A stretch of 64,000 bases of DNA from Streptomyces caeruleatus. GTDB taxonomy: Bacteria > Actinomycetota > Actinomycetes > Streptomycetales > Streptomycetaceae. Positions within the stretch are counted from its first letter, which is position 1; the number at the start of each line of letters is the position of its first letter. The stretch lies in the NCBI RefSeq assembly GCF_001514235.1, contig NZ_KQ948924.1:425220-489219 (forward strand), given 5' to 3'. The position numbers were made by a program, and so were the translations under genes. Under the pieces are notes generated by a model. It did no database searches. It saw nothing but the letters and a program-made list of their open reading frames with translations, and was not told the DNA's origin. Positions 7,395 to 15,932 of the stretch are shown piece after piece.

Positions 7395-9764
7395 TCAGTC
7401 CGGGAGCTCCAGGCGAGCCGTCTCCCCGGGCTCGACGCTGACCGTGTGGTCCGGCAGCCGTACGTCGATCGCGGACGCGTCCGAGGCAGGCACGGCGATC
7501 TCCAGCAGCCCGCGTTCCAGGCTCAGCCGTACACCCCAGTGCCCCTGGTAGCGCAGGGCGAAGCCGTACGAGGACAGTTCCGGCAGGGGCACGGGGTCGA
7601 GCCACAGGGCGCCGCACCGGGTCTCCAGGCCGGTCAGGCCGCGCTGGACGAGGTCCAGGGTGCCGGCCATGGCACCCAGGTGGATGCCCTCGCCGGTGGT
7701 GCCGCCCTGGACGTCGGCGATGTCGCCCTGGAGGGCCTCCTGGCAGAACTTCCACGCCTCGGCACGCCGGGCACGGGCCAGGACCCAGCCGTGGACCAGG
7801 CCGCTGAGGGTGGACCCGTGGCTGGTGCGATGCATGTAGTAGTCGACGGTGCTCCGCCACACGTCGTCGTCCAGCCGGTAGCCCAACCGGCGGAATAGGC
7901 CCCCCAGTTCGGCCGGTGCGAAGAGGTATCCGAGCATCAGGACGTCGGCCTGTTTGGACGCCTTGTAGCGGTTGACGGTGTCGCCCTCCGCCTCCAGGAT
8001 CCGGTCCAGGCGGCGGATGTCACCGTGGCGCTGCCGGTACTCCTCCCAGGGAAGCTCCGCGAGCTCGCCGTAGCCCGCGAACTGGCTGATGACACCGTCG
8101 TGGAAGGGGACATGGAGGGTGCGCGAGACGTCCTCCCACCGTTCGAGTTCGCCGCCGTCCAGACCGGTGCGCTCAGCGAGTTCGCGCCGACGGGGCTCGG
8201 GCAGGGTGTCCAGCAGCTCCAGTGTGCGGGCCAGCACCCAGGCCGCGGTGACGTTGGTGTACGCGTTGTCGTCCAGGCCGGGCACATCGGCACCCGGGTA
8301 GAAGTCGTGGTATTCGTCGGGCCCTACGACTCCCTTGATGCGATGCCGGCCCAGGCCCCCGTCGTAGACGGCCCGGTCAGCCCAGAAGCGGGCGATCTGC
8401 AACAGCATCTCGGCGCCCTTGGTGTGCCGGAACTCCATGTCGCCGCTCGCCTCGCAGTACTGCCACACGTTGTACGCGATCGCCGAGCCCACGTGGTGCT
8501 GGAGCCGGGAGTGGTCGGGCAGCCAGCGTCCCGAGCGCGGGTTGAGATGGAGCTGCTGGGTCTCCTCACGCCCGTCGCTGCCGCTCTGCCAGGGGTACAT
8601 CGCGCCTCGGTGACCCGCCGCCCTTGCCGAGGTGCAGGCCTGTTCCAGGCGTCGGTGACGGTAGCGCAGGAGGGCTCGGGAGACCTCCGGGAAGTGCAGG
8701 TTGAGGTAGGGCAGGACGAAGAGTTCGTCCCAGAAGACGTGGCCTCGGTACGCCTCCCCGTGCAGCCCCCTCGCGGGCACGCCGACATCGAGGTCGGCGG
8801 TGTGCGGCGAGAGCGTCTGCAGCACGTGGAAGAGGTGCAGTCGCAGGATGCGGCCCGAGTCGCCCGCGACGTCGAGTTCTGCTCGGCGCCAGATCTGGTC
8901 CCATGCCGTGATGTGGGTTTCGAGCAGGGCGTCGAAGCCGGGGGCCCGGCCCACTCGGTCGACGGAGGCGTGCAGCGGGTCGCTGATGGCGGGATCGCGG
9001 GAGGTGTGGAGGGCGACGACCTTGTCCACGCTGGCCGTGCGGCCCTCCACCAGGTCCAGACAGGTGTGCTGGGTGGTGCGGGGGCTCTCGTTCCGGATCG
9101 TGACGGGTGGGTCGGCGGTCAGACGGGCGGCCATCCCGATCCGGATGTCCGAAGTCCGGGTGCGGCAGCGCAGCCAGACCGTGTCCGGGGCGGCCGTGCC
9201 CGCGTGCACGTGGGTGAGGTGGTGGCCGTCCAGGTCGCGGTAGCGCGGGACACCGGCATTGGTGACGCCCCCGTCGAGCAGCGCCTCGACCTCGAGTTCG
9301 CCGGAGAAGCCCTCAGCAGTGAACTCGGTGCGCAGCACCGCCAGATGCGGGTCGGCCATGTGGACGATCCGCTGCTGGCGCACCGTCAGCACCCGTCCTT
9401 TGCCGAGGTCGTAGCGGGTGCGTCGTTCGAGCATGCCCGACGCCAGGTGCAGGTCCATGCGGTGTGTGAGCACCGGGGCGGTGTCGGGAGTGAGCCAGTG
9501 GCCGTCACGCAGGCGGAAGCGCAGCGGCAGCCAGTTCGGGACGTTGACCATGTCCTCGTTCTCGACCCGGCGGCCCGCGACGCACGAGGTGAGCCGGTTG
9601 TGGATGCCCGCGATGTAGGTGCCCGGGTAGTGGATCTCGTCGGCAGCGCACTCCGGGAGAGCGCCCCGGGTAGCGAAGTAGCCGTTGCCGAGGGTGCACA
9701 GGGATTCCCTGAGTCGCTGTCGCGCGGGCTCGTAGCCCTCGTACTCCCAGGTCCAGCCGGTCAC
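7395..9764 (-). CDS. Glycoside hydrolase family 65 phosphorylase (trehalose/maltose/kojibiose phosphorylase type)
   Basis: A 789-residue cytoplasmic enzyme. It has the N-terminal beta-sandwich (about 1-260), the (alpha/alpha)6 barrel with G-P-D-E-Y-H, where Glu484 is the expected general acid, followed by D-D-N-A-Y-T-N, and a C-terminal beta domain. GH65 enzymes phosphorolyse alpha-linked disaccharides to beta-glucose 1-phosphate and glucose. The substrate cannot be told from sequence alone. The GTG at 9764 has GAGGAG 7 bases upstream; longer readings run through the remains of the neighbouring HAD gene. A beta-phosphoglucomutase normally converts the product to glucose 6-phosphate, but here only a stub of such a gene remains just upstream (9776-10005). 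The reaction product would therefore need another mutase. Confidence 0.88.
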   Translation of the reverse strand: MTGWTWEYEGYEPARQRLRESLCTLGNGYFATRGALPECAADEIHYPGTYIAGIHNRLTSCVAGRRVENEDMVNVPNWLPLRFRLRDGHWLTPDTAPVLTHRMDLHLASGMLERRTRYDLGKGRVLTVRQQRIVHMADPHLAVLRTEFTAEGFSGELEVEALLDGGVTNAGVPRYRDLDGHHLTHVHAGTAAPDTVWLRCRTRTSDIRIGMAARLTADPPVTIRNESPRTTQHTCLDLVEGRTASVDKVVALHTSRDPAISDPLHASVDRVGRAPGFDALLETHITAWDQIWRRAELDVAGDSGRILRLHLFHVLQTLSPHTADLDVGVPARGLHGEAYRGHVFWDELFVLPYLNLHFPEVSRALLRYRHRRLEQACTSARAAGHRGAMYPWQSGSDGREETQQLHLNPRSGRWLPDHSRLQHHVGSAIAYNVWQYCEASGDMEFRHTKGAEMLLQIARFWADRAVYDGGLGRHRIKGVVGPDEYHDFYPGADVPGLDDNAYTNVTAAWVLARTLELLDTLPEPRRRELAERTGLDGGELERWEDVSRTLHVPFHDGVISQFAGYGELAELPWEEYRQRHGDIRRLDRILEAEGDTVNRYKASKQADVLMLGYLFAPAELGGLFRRLGYRLDDDVWRSTVDYYMHRTSHGSTLSGLVHGWVLARARRAEAWKFCQEALQGDIADVQGGTTGEGIHLGAMAGTLDLVQRGLTGLETRCGALWLDPVPLPELSSYGFALRYQGHWGVRLSLERGLLEIAVPASDASAIDVRLPDHTVSVEPGETARLELPD

Positions 9765-9775
9765 TTCGACGCTCC

Positions 9776-10005
9776 TCACACCAGTAGTTCCGCCAGATCC
9801 CGTACGACGATGTCGGTGCCGTGCCGCCGCAGTCTCCCCCCGAGTCCCCGGCGGCGGCCCGGTCCACGCCGACGACGAGAGCGAACCCTCCGACCCACCC
9901 GGCCTCCATCCCCGCCAGGGCGTCCTCCACGACGGCGGCACGGATGTCCCGTAGGACAGGTGCGAGTGCGTGCGAGGACGTCGTCGGGGTGAGGGCGCGC
10001 TCCAT
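9776..10005 (-). pseudogene. pgmB: Beta-phosphoglucomutase (HAD family) remnant
   Basis: The minus strand reads V-V-E-D-A-L-A-G-M-E-A-G, a variant of the HAD motif IV region of beta-phosphoglucomutases, followed by G-F-A-L-V-V-G-V-D-R-A. After a frameshift it continues with G-T-D-I-V-V-R-D-L-A-E-L-L-V and a stop at 9776-9778. This is the extreme C-terminus of the family. The catalytic N-terminal Asp region and cap domain are absent. The fragment directly precedes the GH65 gene, its usual operon partner, so it is a decayed half of a phosphorylase-mutase pair. The frameshift could be a sequencing error, but the missing N-terminal three quarters could not. Confidence 0.7.
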
Positions 10006-10007
10006 GG

Positions 10008-10883
10008 TCACTCCGATTGCGGTACGACGGCTACGGGACAGGGGGCATGGTGCAGCAGCGTGTGCCCCACCCGGCCCAGCTGGAGCCCGAAGTGGCCGGA
10101 CCGGCGCCGCGCTCCGATCACGACGAGGTCGGCTGCCGCCGCCCTGCGCAGGAGCACCCGGTGGGCCGGTCCCTCCACCGTGTCGCGGCGCACCGGCACG
10201 CGGGGGTGGTCGGCCATCGGGTCGTGGAGCACGGCGTCGAGCAGGGCGGACGCCTGTTCCTTCTGGTGGTGGGCCGGGTCGCCGGTGCTCAGGTGGTGGT
10301 CGACCGACTCGATTGCGGGAACACGCCAGGCCCGCACGACGTCGAGCGCGCATCGGCGTGCCTCCGCTTCGCGGAAGGCGAATCGCATGGCCTCACCGGC
10401 GATCGAGGGGGCGGCCGCGCCGAGCAGGATCCGCTCGTGGGTGCCTGCCAGGCCGGCTTTGTCGCCACGGACCACGATCACCGGTCCGTGGGCGCGAGCC
10501 GCGACGGCCAGGCCGACCGATCCCAGGAGCAGGCCGGTGAACTCACCGCGGCCGCGTGATCCGGTCACCACGGCGAAGGCGTGATGGGCCTCGCCCAGAA
10601 GCGCGTTCGCCGCCTCGTCGGGGACCACGTCGGCCGAGACCTTCACCTCGGGGTTGCGTCGACGGGCACGTTCGGCAGCGGTGCCGACGATGTTCGCCGC
10701 CATGATTCGCTCAGGCGGGCGTTCCGCTCCGACGGAGGGCACATTGCCCTCGTACCGCTCCCAAAGGGACGCATACACCAGACGCAGTGGCAGACCGTGC
10801 CGGGCCGCCTCATCCACGGCCCAGTCGACCGCGCCGAGACTCGGCTCCGATCCGTCGACACCTACGACCATGGGCAACTCCAT
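10008..10883 (-). CDS. Tandem universal stress protein 2
   Basis: A 291-residue double UspA protein. It opens with V-V-G-V-D-G-S and carries T-G-S-R-G-R-G and V-I-G-A-R-R-R-S-G-H-F-G, the phosphate-binding loops of the two ATP sites. It is a close paralogue of the USP at 37818-38693: both share E-L-P-x-V-V-G-V-D-G-S, W-A-V-D-E-A-A-R-H-G-L-P and Y-A-S-L-W-E-R-Y-E-G. The ATG at 10883 starts at the same residue as the paralogue; the ribosome site (GGCGGTGGGCG) is weak. An operator-like dyad 83 bases upstream (10966-10983) suggests control by the island's response regulator. Confidence 0.88.
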   Translation of the reverse strand: MELPMVVGVDGSEPSLGAVDWAVDEAARHGLPLRLVYASLWERYEGNVPSVGAERPPERIMAANIVGTAAERARRRNPEVKVSADVVPDEAANALLGEAHHAFAVVTGSRGRGEFTGLLLGSVGLAVAARAHGPVIVVRGDKAGLAGTHERILLGAAAPSIAGEAMRFAFREAEARRCALDVVRAWRVPAIESVDHHLSTGDPAHHQKEQASALLDAVLHDPMADHPRVPVRRDTVEGPAHRVLLRRAAAADLVVIGARRRSGHFGLQLGRVGHTLLHHAPCPVAVVPQSE

Positions 10884-10965
10884 CACGCCCACCGCCTTTC
10901 GTCGGGCCGCAGTGGGATGCGGCGCGGGTCCCACTCCACCGTCGCACTCCGGCACCGGTGGCGGC

Positions 10966-10983
10966 AGGGGCGGATCGGCCCCA
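10966..10983. promoter_or_regulatory. DevR/OsdR-like operator upstream of USP 2
   Basis: aggggcggatcggcccca lies 83 bases upstream of the minus-strand USP start. A second weaker element, with a ttgggcccga core near 10994-11003, follows. Confidence 0.5.
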
Positions 10984-11070
10984 CCCGGGTCCGTTGGGCC
11001 CGACCCGCGTGTGCCGAAGGGAGCACCGGTGCGGGAGCGATGCCCGGGCAGCCCCAAGCACGCGGGGGTG

Positions 11071-11086
11071 AGGGCCGATCGGCCCG
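11071..11086. promoter_or_regulatory. DevR/OsdR-like operator dyad
   Basis: agggccgatcggcccg is nearly identical to the perfect palindrome at 15881-15898. It lies between USP 2 and the USP fragment, and may have served either. Confidence 0.5.
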
Positions 11087-11340
11087 GTGGCCCGCCCGAA
11101 CAGCCCCTGGGAGGGCCTGCGTGAGGCGTGAACGCCGGAGGTCACCGCCTGGAGGGGGCGTCAGGACCGAGATCCACCGCGCTTCTTCCCCGGCACTCGG
11201 GGCCGGGCACACCCCGAGGAGGACAACGACGATCTCCAACCGGTAACAACGACGACCACCGGCCCGGCCCGCCAGTGATCAACGCCCCTCCTGGAAGGGA
11301 CCGGCCATGGCCACGCAGGCATTGCATCCTGTCGGCATGC

Positions 11341-11436
11341 GGGCACCTGGCCAACGTCGGCCTGCACGCCGGTCCGGTCGCGCACGCGGTGATGCACCGC
11401 ATCCGCTGCCCGGTCGCGATCGTGCCGCACGACTGA
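11341..11436 (+). pseudogene. C-terminal fragment of a universal stress protein
   Basis: The reading G-H-L-A-N-V-G-L-H-A-G-P-V-A-H-A-V-M followed by C-P-V-A-I-V-P-H-D and a stop is the last 31 residues of a UspA domain, containing the second half of the ATP-binding loop. Nothing upstream continues it in frame, so the rest of the gene has been deleted. This is one of several USP relics in the island. Confidence 0.7.
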
Positions 11437-11537
11437 GCCATCCCTCCCGGTCCCGGCGACAGAGGCCGGACCGGGAGCCGGCCGCCAGGGAGCGCGTGCG
11501 TGCCCGTCGGCCCGACCGGTCCTGGCTCCGGCGCCCT

Positions 11538-13268
11538 CTACCGCTCTTGCGCCGTCAGCGGCACGCGCCACACCAGTGTGCTGCCGCCGCCCTCGGGAGT
11601 GATCACCTTCAGCTCGCCGCCCAACTGTCGAGCTCGCTCCGCAATGTTGGCCAAGCCGCTGCGGCGCCCGTCGGCCGGGATGCCCACCCCGTTGTCGGAC
11701 ACGGTCAGCCGCACCTCGCGGCCGTCGGTCTCCAGCGCGACATCGGCACGGTCGGCGCGGGCGTGACGGCCGACATTGGTCAGGGCCTCGGACAGCACGG
11801 CCTCCACATGGTCGGCGACCTCCCGGGGTACGTCGGTGTCCAGCAGGCCCTCCATGCGCACGCTGGGCGCGAAGCCCAGCACGGGAGCCGCCTCGCCGGC
11901 CACCCGGACCACGCGAGCGCGCAGCCCGCTCCCGGAGGCACCGTCGCGGGCACGCAGACCGAAGATCGTCGACCGGATGATCTTGATGGTCTCGTCCAGG
12001 TCCTCCACCGCCCGCCCCACGCGCTCCGAGGCCTCCTTGTGCTCGATGAACCGGCCGGCGCTCTGCAACGTCATGCCCGTCGCGAACAGCCGCTGGATCG
12101 CGAGGTCATGCAGGTCCCGGGCGATCCGGTCGCGGTCCTGCAACAGGGCGATCTGCTCCGCGTCCTGGCGGCGCTCGGCCAGCTCCATCGCGATCGCCGC
12201 CTGGGAGGCAAAGCCTCTCAGCGGCGCGATCTCCTTCTCGGAGAACGGCGGGCGCCCCGCCTCCCGCACCAGCAGCACAACGCCGCGTACGCCGTCGCCC
12301 GCGCCGATGGGAACGGCCACGGCAGCCGCGAGCCCGTCGAAGCGGGGTGAGGCGGCCGGCACACGCTCGTCGCAGGTCACGTCCGGGCTGGTGACCGGGG
12401 TGGCGGTGGAGAATGCCTGACCGATGAGGCTGCCGTCCACGGGCAGCACGAGCCCGCGGTGAGCCTCGGCGCCCTGCCCGACGGCCAGTTCCACCTCCAG
12501 CACGTCGGTGTCCTCCAGGGGCATGGCGACGACGGCCAGGCCCGCGCCGGTGATCTCCCTGGCGCGTTCGGCGATCAGGCCGAGGGCCTCGCCGCGCTCG
12601 CCGCCGGACATCAGGCTGTGGGTGAGTTCCGCGTTGGCCTGCAGCCAGCGCTCCCGCAGCCGGGACTCCTCATACAGGCGGGCGTTGTCGATGGCGACGC
12701 CCGCCGCGACGGCCAGCGTCGACAGGACGGACTCGTCCTCCTCGTCGAACTGAGCCCCGCCCCTCTTCTCGGTCAGATACAGGTTGCCGAAGACCTGGTC
12801 GCGCACCCGGATCGGGACGCCGAGGAACGTGTTCATCGGCGGGTGGTGCGCAGGGAAGCCGTACGAGGCGGGATGTTCGGAGATCTTCGTGAGCCGCAGC
12901 GCCTCGGGGTGACTGATCAGCTCGCCGAGGATTCCGTGGCCCTCCGGGAAGGGGCCGATGCGGGCGATCTGTTCCTCGGAGACGCCGACGGTGTGGAAGG
13001 CGGACAGCCGCTTGCCGTCCGGCCCGATCACGCCCAGGGCCGCGTACTCGGCGTCGACCAGCACCGCGGCGGCCTCCACGATGCTGTGCAGGGCCTGCTC
13101 CAGATCCAGTTCCCGGCCGACCGAGAGCACCGCCTCCAGGAGGCTGTGCACCCGGTCGCGCGTGCCGCGGGCCGCGTCGAGGCGGGCCTGCAGCTCCTCC
13201 AGCAGTTCGTCCAGCTTCAGCTGCGGCAGCCGTACGCGGGCCTGACCAGCCTGCTCATGGCTCTCCAC
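11538..13268 (-). CDS. devS: Double-GAF sensor histidine kinase, DevS/DosT/OsdK-like haem sensor
   Basis: A 576-residue soluble sensor kinase: a short coiled region (1-45), GAF-A (about 55-200), GAF-B (about 225-375), a HisKA_3 dimer domain with R-D-R-I-A-R-D-L-H-D and an HATPase_c domain with E-A-L-T-N-V, D-N-G-V-G-I and G-L-A-N-I. In GAF-A the motif A-H-H-P-P-M-N-T-F-L-G-V-P is followed by G-N-L-Y-L-T-E-K; His142 and Tyr164 are exactly 22 residues apart, matching His149 and Tyr171 of Mycobacterium tuberculosis DevS. Haem binding and O2/NO/CO or redox sensing are therefore expected. The GTG at 13268 has GGAGG 8 bases before it, better than the ATG at 13307. Its cognate regulator is presumably the gene at 2478-3182. 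Confidence 0.88.
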   Translation of the reverse strand: MESHEQAGQARVRLPQLKLDELLEELQARLDAARGTRDRVHSLLEAVLSVGRELDLEQALHSIVEAAAVLVDAEYAALGVIGPDGKRLSAFHTVGVSEEQIARIGPFPEGHGILGELISHPEALRLTKISEHPASYGFPAHHPPMNTFLGVPIRVRDQVFGNLYLTEKRGGAQFDEEDESVLSTLAVAAGVAIDNARLYEESRLRERWLQANAELTHSLMSGGERGEALGLIAERAREITGAGLAVVAMPLEDTDVLEVELAVGQGAEAHRGLVLPVDGSLIGQAFSTATPVTSPDVTCDERVPAASPRFDGLAAAVAVPIGAGDGVRGVVLLVREAGRPPFSEKEIAPLRGFASQAAIAMELAERRQDAEQIALLQDRDRIARDLHDLAIQRLFATGMTLQSAGRFIEHKEASERVGRAVEDLDETIKIIRSTIFGLRARDGASGSGLRARVVRVAGEAAPVLGFAPSVRMEGLLDTDVPREVADHVEAVLSEALTNVGRHARADRADVALETDGREVRLTVSDNGVGIPADGRRSGLANIAERARQLGGELKVITPEGGGSTLVWRVPLTAQER

Positions 13269-13604
13269 CGGTGCTCCTCCACGTCCCCTCGACCCGCCCG
13301 AAGCCAACCGTTGCGGTCAAGTGCCACGGTAACGGTCCGAGGCAGGGGACGGTACGGATGCGACGCGCAGGCGCGGCCGTCGGCCGCGGAGCCGCGGGTA
13401 CAGGCAGCCCGAACGGGTCGAGAGAACGCGAACAGGCCGCCCGGTCACCGGCGAGGGCCGAACGGCCCTAGCGTCGGCCGGGCGGCCGTGGTTCGAATGA
13501 TCTGATCGGAAGAGAGCCACACAAGAAGCCGCCCCACCCACCCTGCGGCCACACAGTCCCGCGCCGCCTGACGGAACCGGTGAGCCGGTCGGAGACCTGC
13601 AGCA
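13269..13604. other. Divergent promoter region between sensor kinase and PNPOx gene
   Basis: No gene is seen. A near-perfect operator dyad at 13454-13469 sits roughly midway and could serve both directions. Confidence 0.5.
13454..13469. promoter_or_regulatory. DevR/OsdR-like operator between kinase and PNPOx gene
   Basis: agggccgaacggccct has six-base arms AGGGCC/GGCCCT in perfect inversion. It lies 136 bases before the rightward gene start and 186 before the leftward kinase start. Confidence 0.6.
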
Positions 13605-14153
13605 GTGAGAGACGAACAGCTACGAAAGCCCGCCATGGCCTGCGACAATGCCCTGCCGATCGCCCCGGGACCTCGCCAGAGCATCGAACTCGACAGCGCC
13701 GAGGCGCTGCGGCTCCTGGGCAGCGTGTCCTTCGGGCGGATCGTCTTCACCCAGCACGCTCTGCCGACGGTCCGCCCTGTCAACCATGTCCTGGACGACG
13801 GTGACATCGTCATCCGCACCCACGAGGGAGCCTCCCTGACATCACGGGCCCGGCAGGCGGGAGCACCAGGGGTCGTGGTGGCGTACGAGGCAGACGCCAT
13901 CGACCCGGACAAGCACATCGGCTGGAGCGTGGTCGTCACCGGCTACGCCCGCCTCGTGACCGACGCCCGCGATCTGGCCCGCTGTCAGAACATGCTCCAA
14001 CCCTGGGTGGGTCGAGCCATGGACTATGCGGTCCGCATCCGCCCCGACCTGGTCACCGGAGTCCTGCTCGCCCCCTTCGATGGGACCGAGGTGCGGTCCG
14101 ACCCAGGCATGGCGGCACCTGCGCCCCAGGACGACCAGCGACGCGCCCCGTGA
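13605..14153 (+). CDS. Pyridoxamine 5'-phosphate oxidase-fold (FMN/F420-binding) protein
   Basis: A protein of up to 182 residues with a split-barrel flavin-binding fold (about 25-165). Supporting motifs are the strand pattern G-R-I-V-F, T-V-R-P-V-N-H-V-L, V-I-R-T-H-E-G and W-S-V-V-V-T-G-Y-A, all typical of the PNPOx-like family that includes the mycobacterial DosR-regulon proteins Rv2004c-neighbour/Rv3129 type. These proteins bind FMN or F420 and most have unknown substrates. The GTG at 13605 follows GGAGA by 9 bases; an ATG at 13635 is an alternative start and would leave the fold intact. A strong operator-like dyad lies upstream, so it is likely a member of the dormancy regulon. Confidence 0.75.
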   Translation: MRDEQLRKPAMACDNALPIAPGPRQSIELDSAEALRLLGSVSFGRIVFTQHALPTVRPVNHVLDDGDIVIRTHEGASLTSRARQAGAPGVVVAYEADAIDPDKHIGWSVVVTGYARLVTDARDLARCQNMLQPWVGRAMDYAVRIRPDLVTGVLLAPFDGTEVRSDPGMAAPAPQDDQRRAP

Positions 14154-14227
14154 GGCGTCCGCCAGATGCGCGCCCGGCCTGCCGGTGGCGGCACGCCCCA
14201 CTCTGGTCGGCTGGAATGCACCGCACC

Positions 14228-14598
14228 TCACAGCCGGCCTGATCCAGACAACAGGCCCTGGACGCCGGGAGACTTCTCCCGTCGCAGGTGCAGATTCTCG
14301 GTCAGAATCCCCTCCGGCCGTACGGCCCACTCGCGCCCCTTTCCCACCCACCGGTAGGGCATCGCGTTCCAGCCGTGCACGCCCCACGGGCCGGTGGCAC
14401 GACACGCGGCCGCGTCGAACGCGAACTCGAGAACCGCATCAGCGGAACGCCCCGGCAGTCACCACAGCCCAATCAGGCCGATTACGGCATCGCGGTACGG
14501 CGTGGTGGCCTCGGCTGTTGTTCCCGGCGTGCACGACACACAGCGGGACCGCCCGCAGGCGTGCCTCCCGGGCTGCCCGTTCGGCAGTGGCATGGCAC
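14228..14598 (-). pseudogene. Decayed universal stress protein gene
   Basis: On the minus strand one frame near 14515-14598 reads E-R-A-A-R-E-A-R-L-R-A-V-P-L-C-V-V-H-A, the usual first-helix/second-strand region of a USP. A different frame (about 14437 to 14228) reads A-V-L-E-F-A-F-D-A-A-A and V-H-G-W-N, the start of a second USP domain, and ends at a stop at 14228-14230. The P-loop segments between and after are missing. The gene is therefore broken by frameshifts and internal deletion. It fills the otherwise gene-free gap between the PNPOx gene and the alcohol dehydrogenase. Confidence 0.65.
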
Positions 14599-14612
14599 GT
14601 CACTTCCTCTCG

Positions 14613-15683
14613 TCAGGCCGCCGGGAGGGCGACCACGTCGTGCGGCTCCCCGCCGAGGACGACCTTGAGGGCGCCGGTGTCGGCGGCCCGGCCGAAGACG
14701 TCGTACGCCTCCTCCATGAGGTCGAGCGGGAAGGTGTGGGTGACCAGCTGCGAGGTGGGCAGTCGGCCGGCCGCCGCCATGCGCAGCAGGGTCGGTGTGG
14801 AGTGGGTGTCGACGAGACCGGTGGTGATGGTCACGTTCTTGATCCACAGGTCTTCGAGGTGCAGGGTCGCCGGCCTGCCGTGCACGCCGATGTTGGCGAC
14901 GTGCCCGCCGGGCCGGACCATGCGCGTGCACATCTCGAAGCTCTCGGGCACTCCGACAGCCTCGATGACCACGTCGGCGCCCAGCCCGTCGGTGAGGTCG
15001 GCGATCAGCTGCTCGGGGGCCTCACGGGCGTCGGCCACGGCGTCGGCGCCGAGCTGCCTGGCTGCCTCAAGCCGGGCGGGGGCCAGGTCCACGGCGACGA
15101 TCCGCTCGGGCGCGAACAGCCGGGCCGTGGCGATGGCCGCGAGTCCGATGGGGCCGGCGCCGACGACGGCGACGGTGTCGCCGGGCCGCACCTGCCCGTT
15201 CAGCACACCCACTTCGTAGGCGGTGGGGAAGATGTCGGCGAGCAGGACGGCGTCCTTGCCTCCCAGGGTGCCGGGCAGCGCGTGGACGGACAGGTCGGCG
15301 TGCGGTACGCGCACGTACTCGGCCTGGGTGCCGTCGATCAGATGGCCGAGGATCCAGCCTCCGCCACCCCCGCACTGGCCGTACATGGCCTTGCGGCAGT
15401 ACGCACAACGGCCGCAGGCGGTGATGCAGGAGACCAGGACCCGGTCCCCAGGCCGTACGGTGCGCACGTCGGCGCCGGTCTCCACGACCTCGCCGACCGC
15501 CTCGTGCCCGAGCACCGTGCCGGGGCGCACCTCGGGCACGTCGCCCTTGAGGATGTGGAGGTCGGTGCCGCAGATGGTGACCGTGTCGACGCGCACGATC
15601 GCGTCGGTGGGGTCCTTGAGGCCGGGATCCGGGACGTCCTCCCAGGCGGAGTGTCCGGGACCATGGAAGACGAAGCCCTTCAT
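14613..15683 (-). CDS. Zinc-dependent alcohol dehydrogenase (class III-like) 1
   Basis: A 356-residue medium-chain dehydrogenase. The catalytic zinc ligands begin with C-G-T-D and G-H-E-A-V-G-E; the structural zinc lobe is C-G-R-C-A-Y-C-x7-C, and the NAD(P)-binding Rossmann motif is V-G-A-G-P-I-G. A glycine-rich stretch follows the fourth structural Cys. The family oxidises or reduces alcohols/aldehydes; the substrate is not evident. The ATG at 15683 is preceded by AAGGAAGG. Two operator-like dyads lie upstream (15801-15816 and 15881-15898). It is a paralogue of the enzyme at 28019-29047; both are likely induced under oxygen limitation to balance NADH. Confidence 0.87.
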   Translation of the reverse strand: MKGFVFHGPGHSAWEDVPDPGLKDPTDAIVRVDTVTICGTDLHILKGDVPEVRPGTVLGHEAVGEVVETGADVRTVRPGDRVLVSCITACGRCAYCRKAMYGQCGGGGGWILGHLIDGTQAEYVRVPHADLSVHALPGTLGGKDAVLLADIFPTAYEVGVLNGQVRPGDTVAVVGAGPIGLAAIATARLFAPERIVAVDLAPARLEAARQLGADAVADAREAPEQLIADLTDGLGADVVIEAVGVPESFEMCTRMVRPGGHVANIGVHGRPATLHLEDLWIKNVTITTGLVDTHSTPTLLRMAAAGRLPTSQLVTHTFPLDLMEEAYDVFGRAADTGALKVVLGGEPHDVVALPAA

Positions 15684-15800
15684 GACGATCCTTCCTTCCT
15701 CGGCAGCCCCTGGCCGGAGAACCCGGCCTGAGCCCGGGGCCATAGCGGCGCCTGTATTGCCCCGCTGGTCCAGCTTGTCCCCCGCCAGGGCGTTCAGGCT

Positions 15801-15816
15801 TGGGCCGGTCGGCCCC
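15801..15816. promoter_or_regulatory. DevR/OsdR-like operator upstream of alcohol dehydrogenase 1
   Basis: tgggccggtcggcccc lies 118 bases before the dehydrogenase start and has the same GGGCCGGTCGGCCC core as the dyad ahead of the response regulator. Confidence 0.55.
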
Positions 15817-15880
15817 GATCTCCCGGCCGGACGGGGCTGCGAGCGCCGTCGGTCCGGTCGGCCGCACGGAAGCTGGCAGG

Positions 15881-15898
15881 AAGGGCCGATCGGCCCTT
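15881..15898. promoter_or_regulatory. Perfect DevR/OsdR-like palindrome upstream of STAS gene
   Basis: aagggccgatcggccctt is a perfect 18-base palindrome, the best example of the island motif. It is 35 bases from the rightward STAS-gene start. A degenerate copy lies at 15849-15864. Confidence 0.65.
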
Positions 15899-15932
15899 CC
15901 GCCGGCCCCGGCGTACGAGATTCGCTTGGCCC

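Larger units (their letters stand above)
10884..11537. other. Region between USP and sensor kinase
   Basis: This region holds two operator-like dyads (10966-10983 and 11071-11086) and a fragment of a universal stress protein gene (11341-11436). No intact gene is seen. Confidence 0.5.

Noticed and set aside
4420..7860. An 1146-codon minus-strand frame across the metal ATPase gene
   Set aside because: It is antisense to the ATPase, rich in Gly/Arg/His with no domain; codon bias makes such mirror frames common.
8025..9992. Long plus-strand frame opposite the GH65 gene
   Set aside because: Antisense shadow of the phosphorylase, no recognisable motifs.
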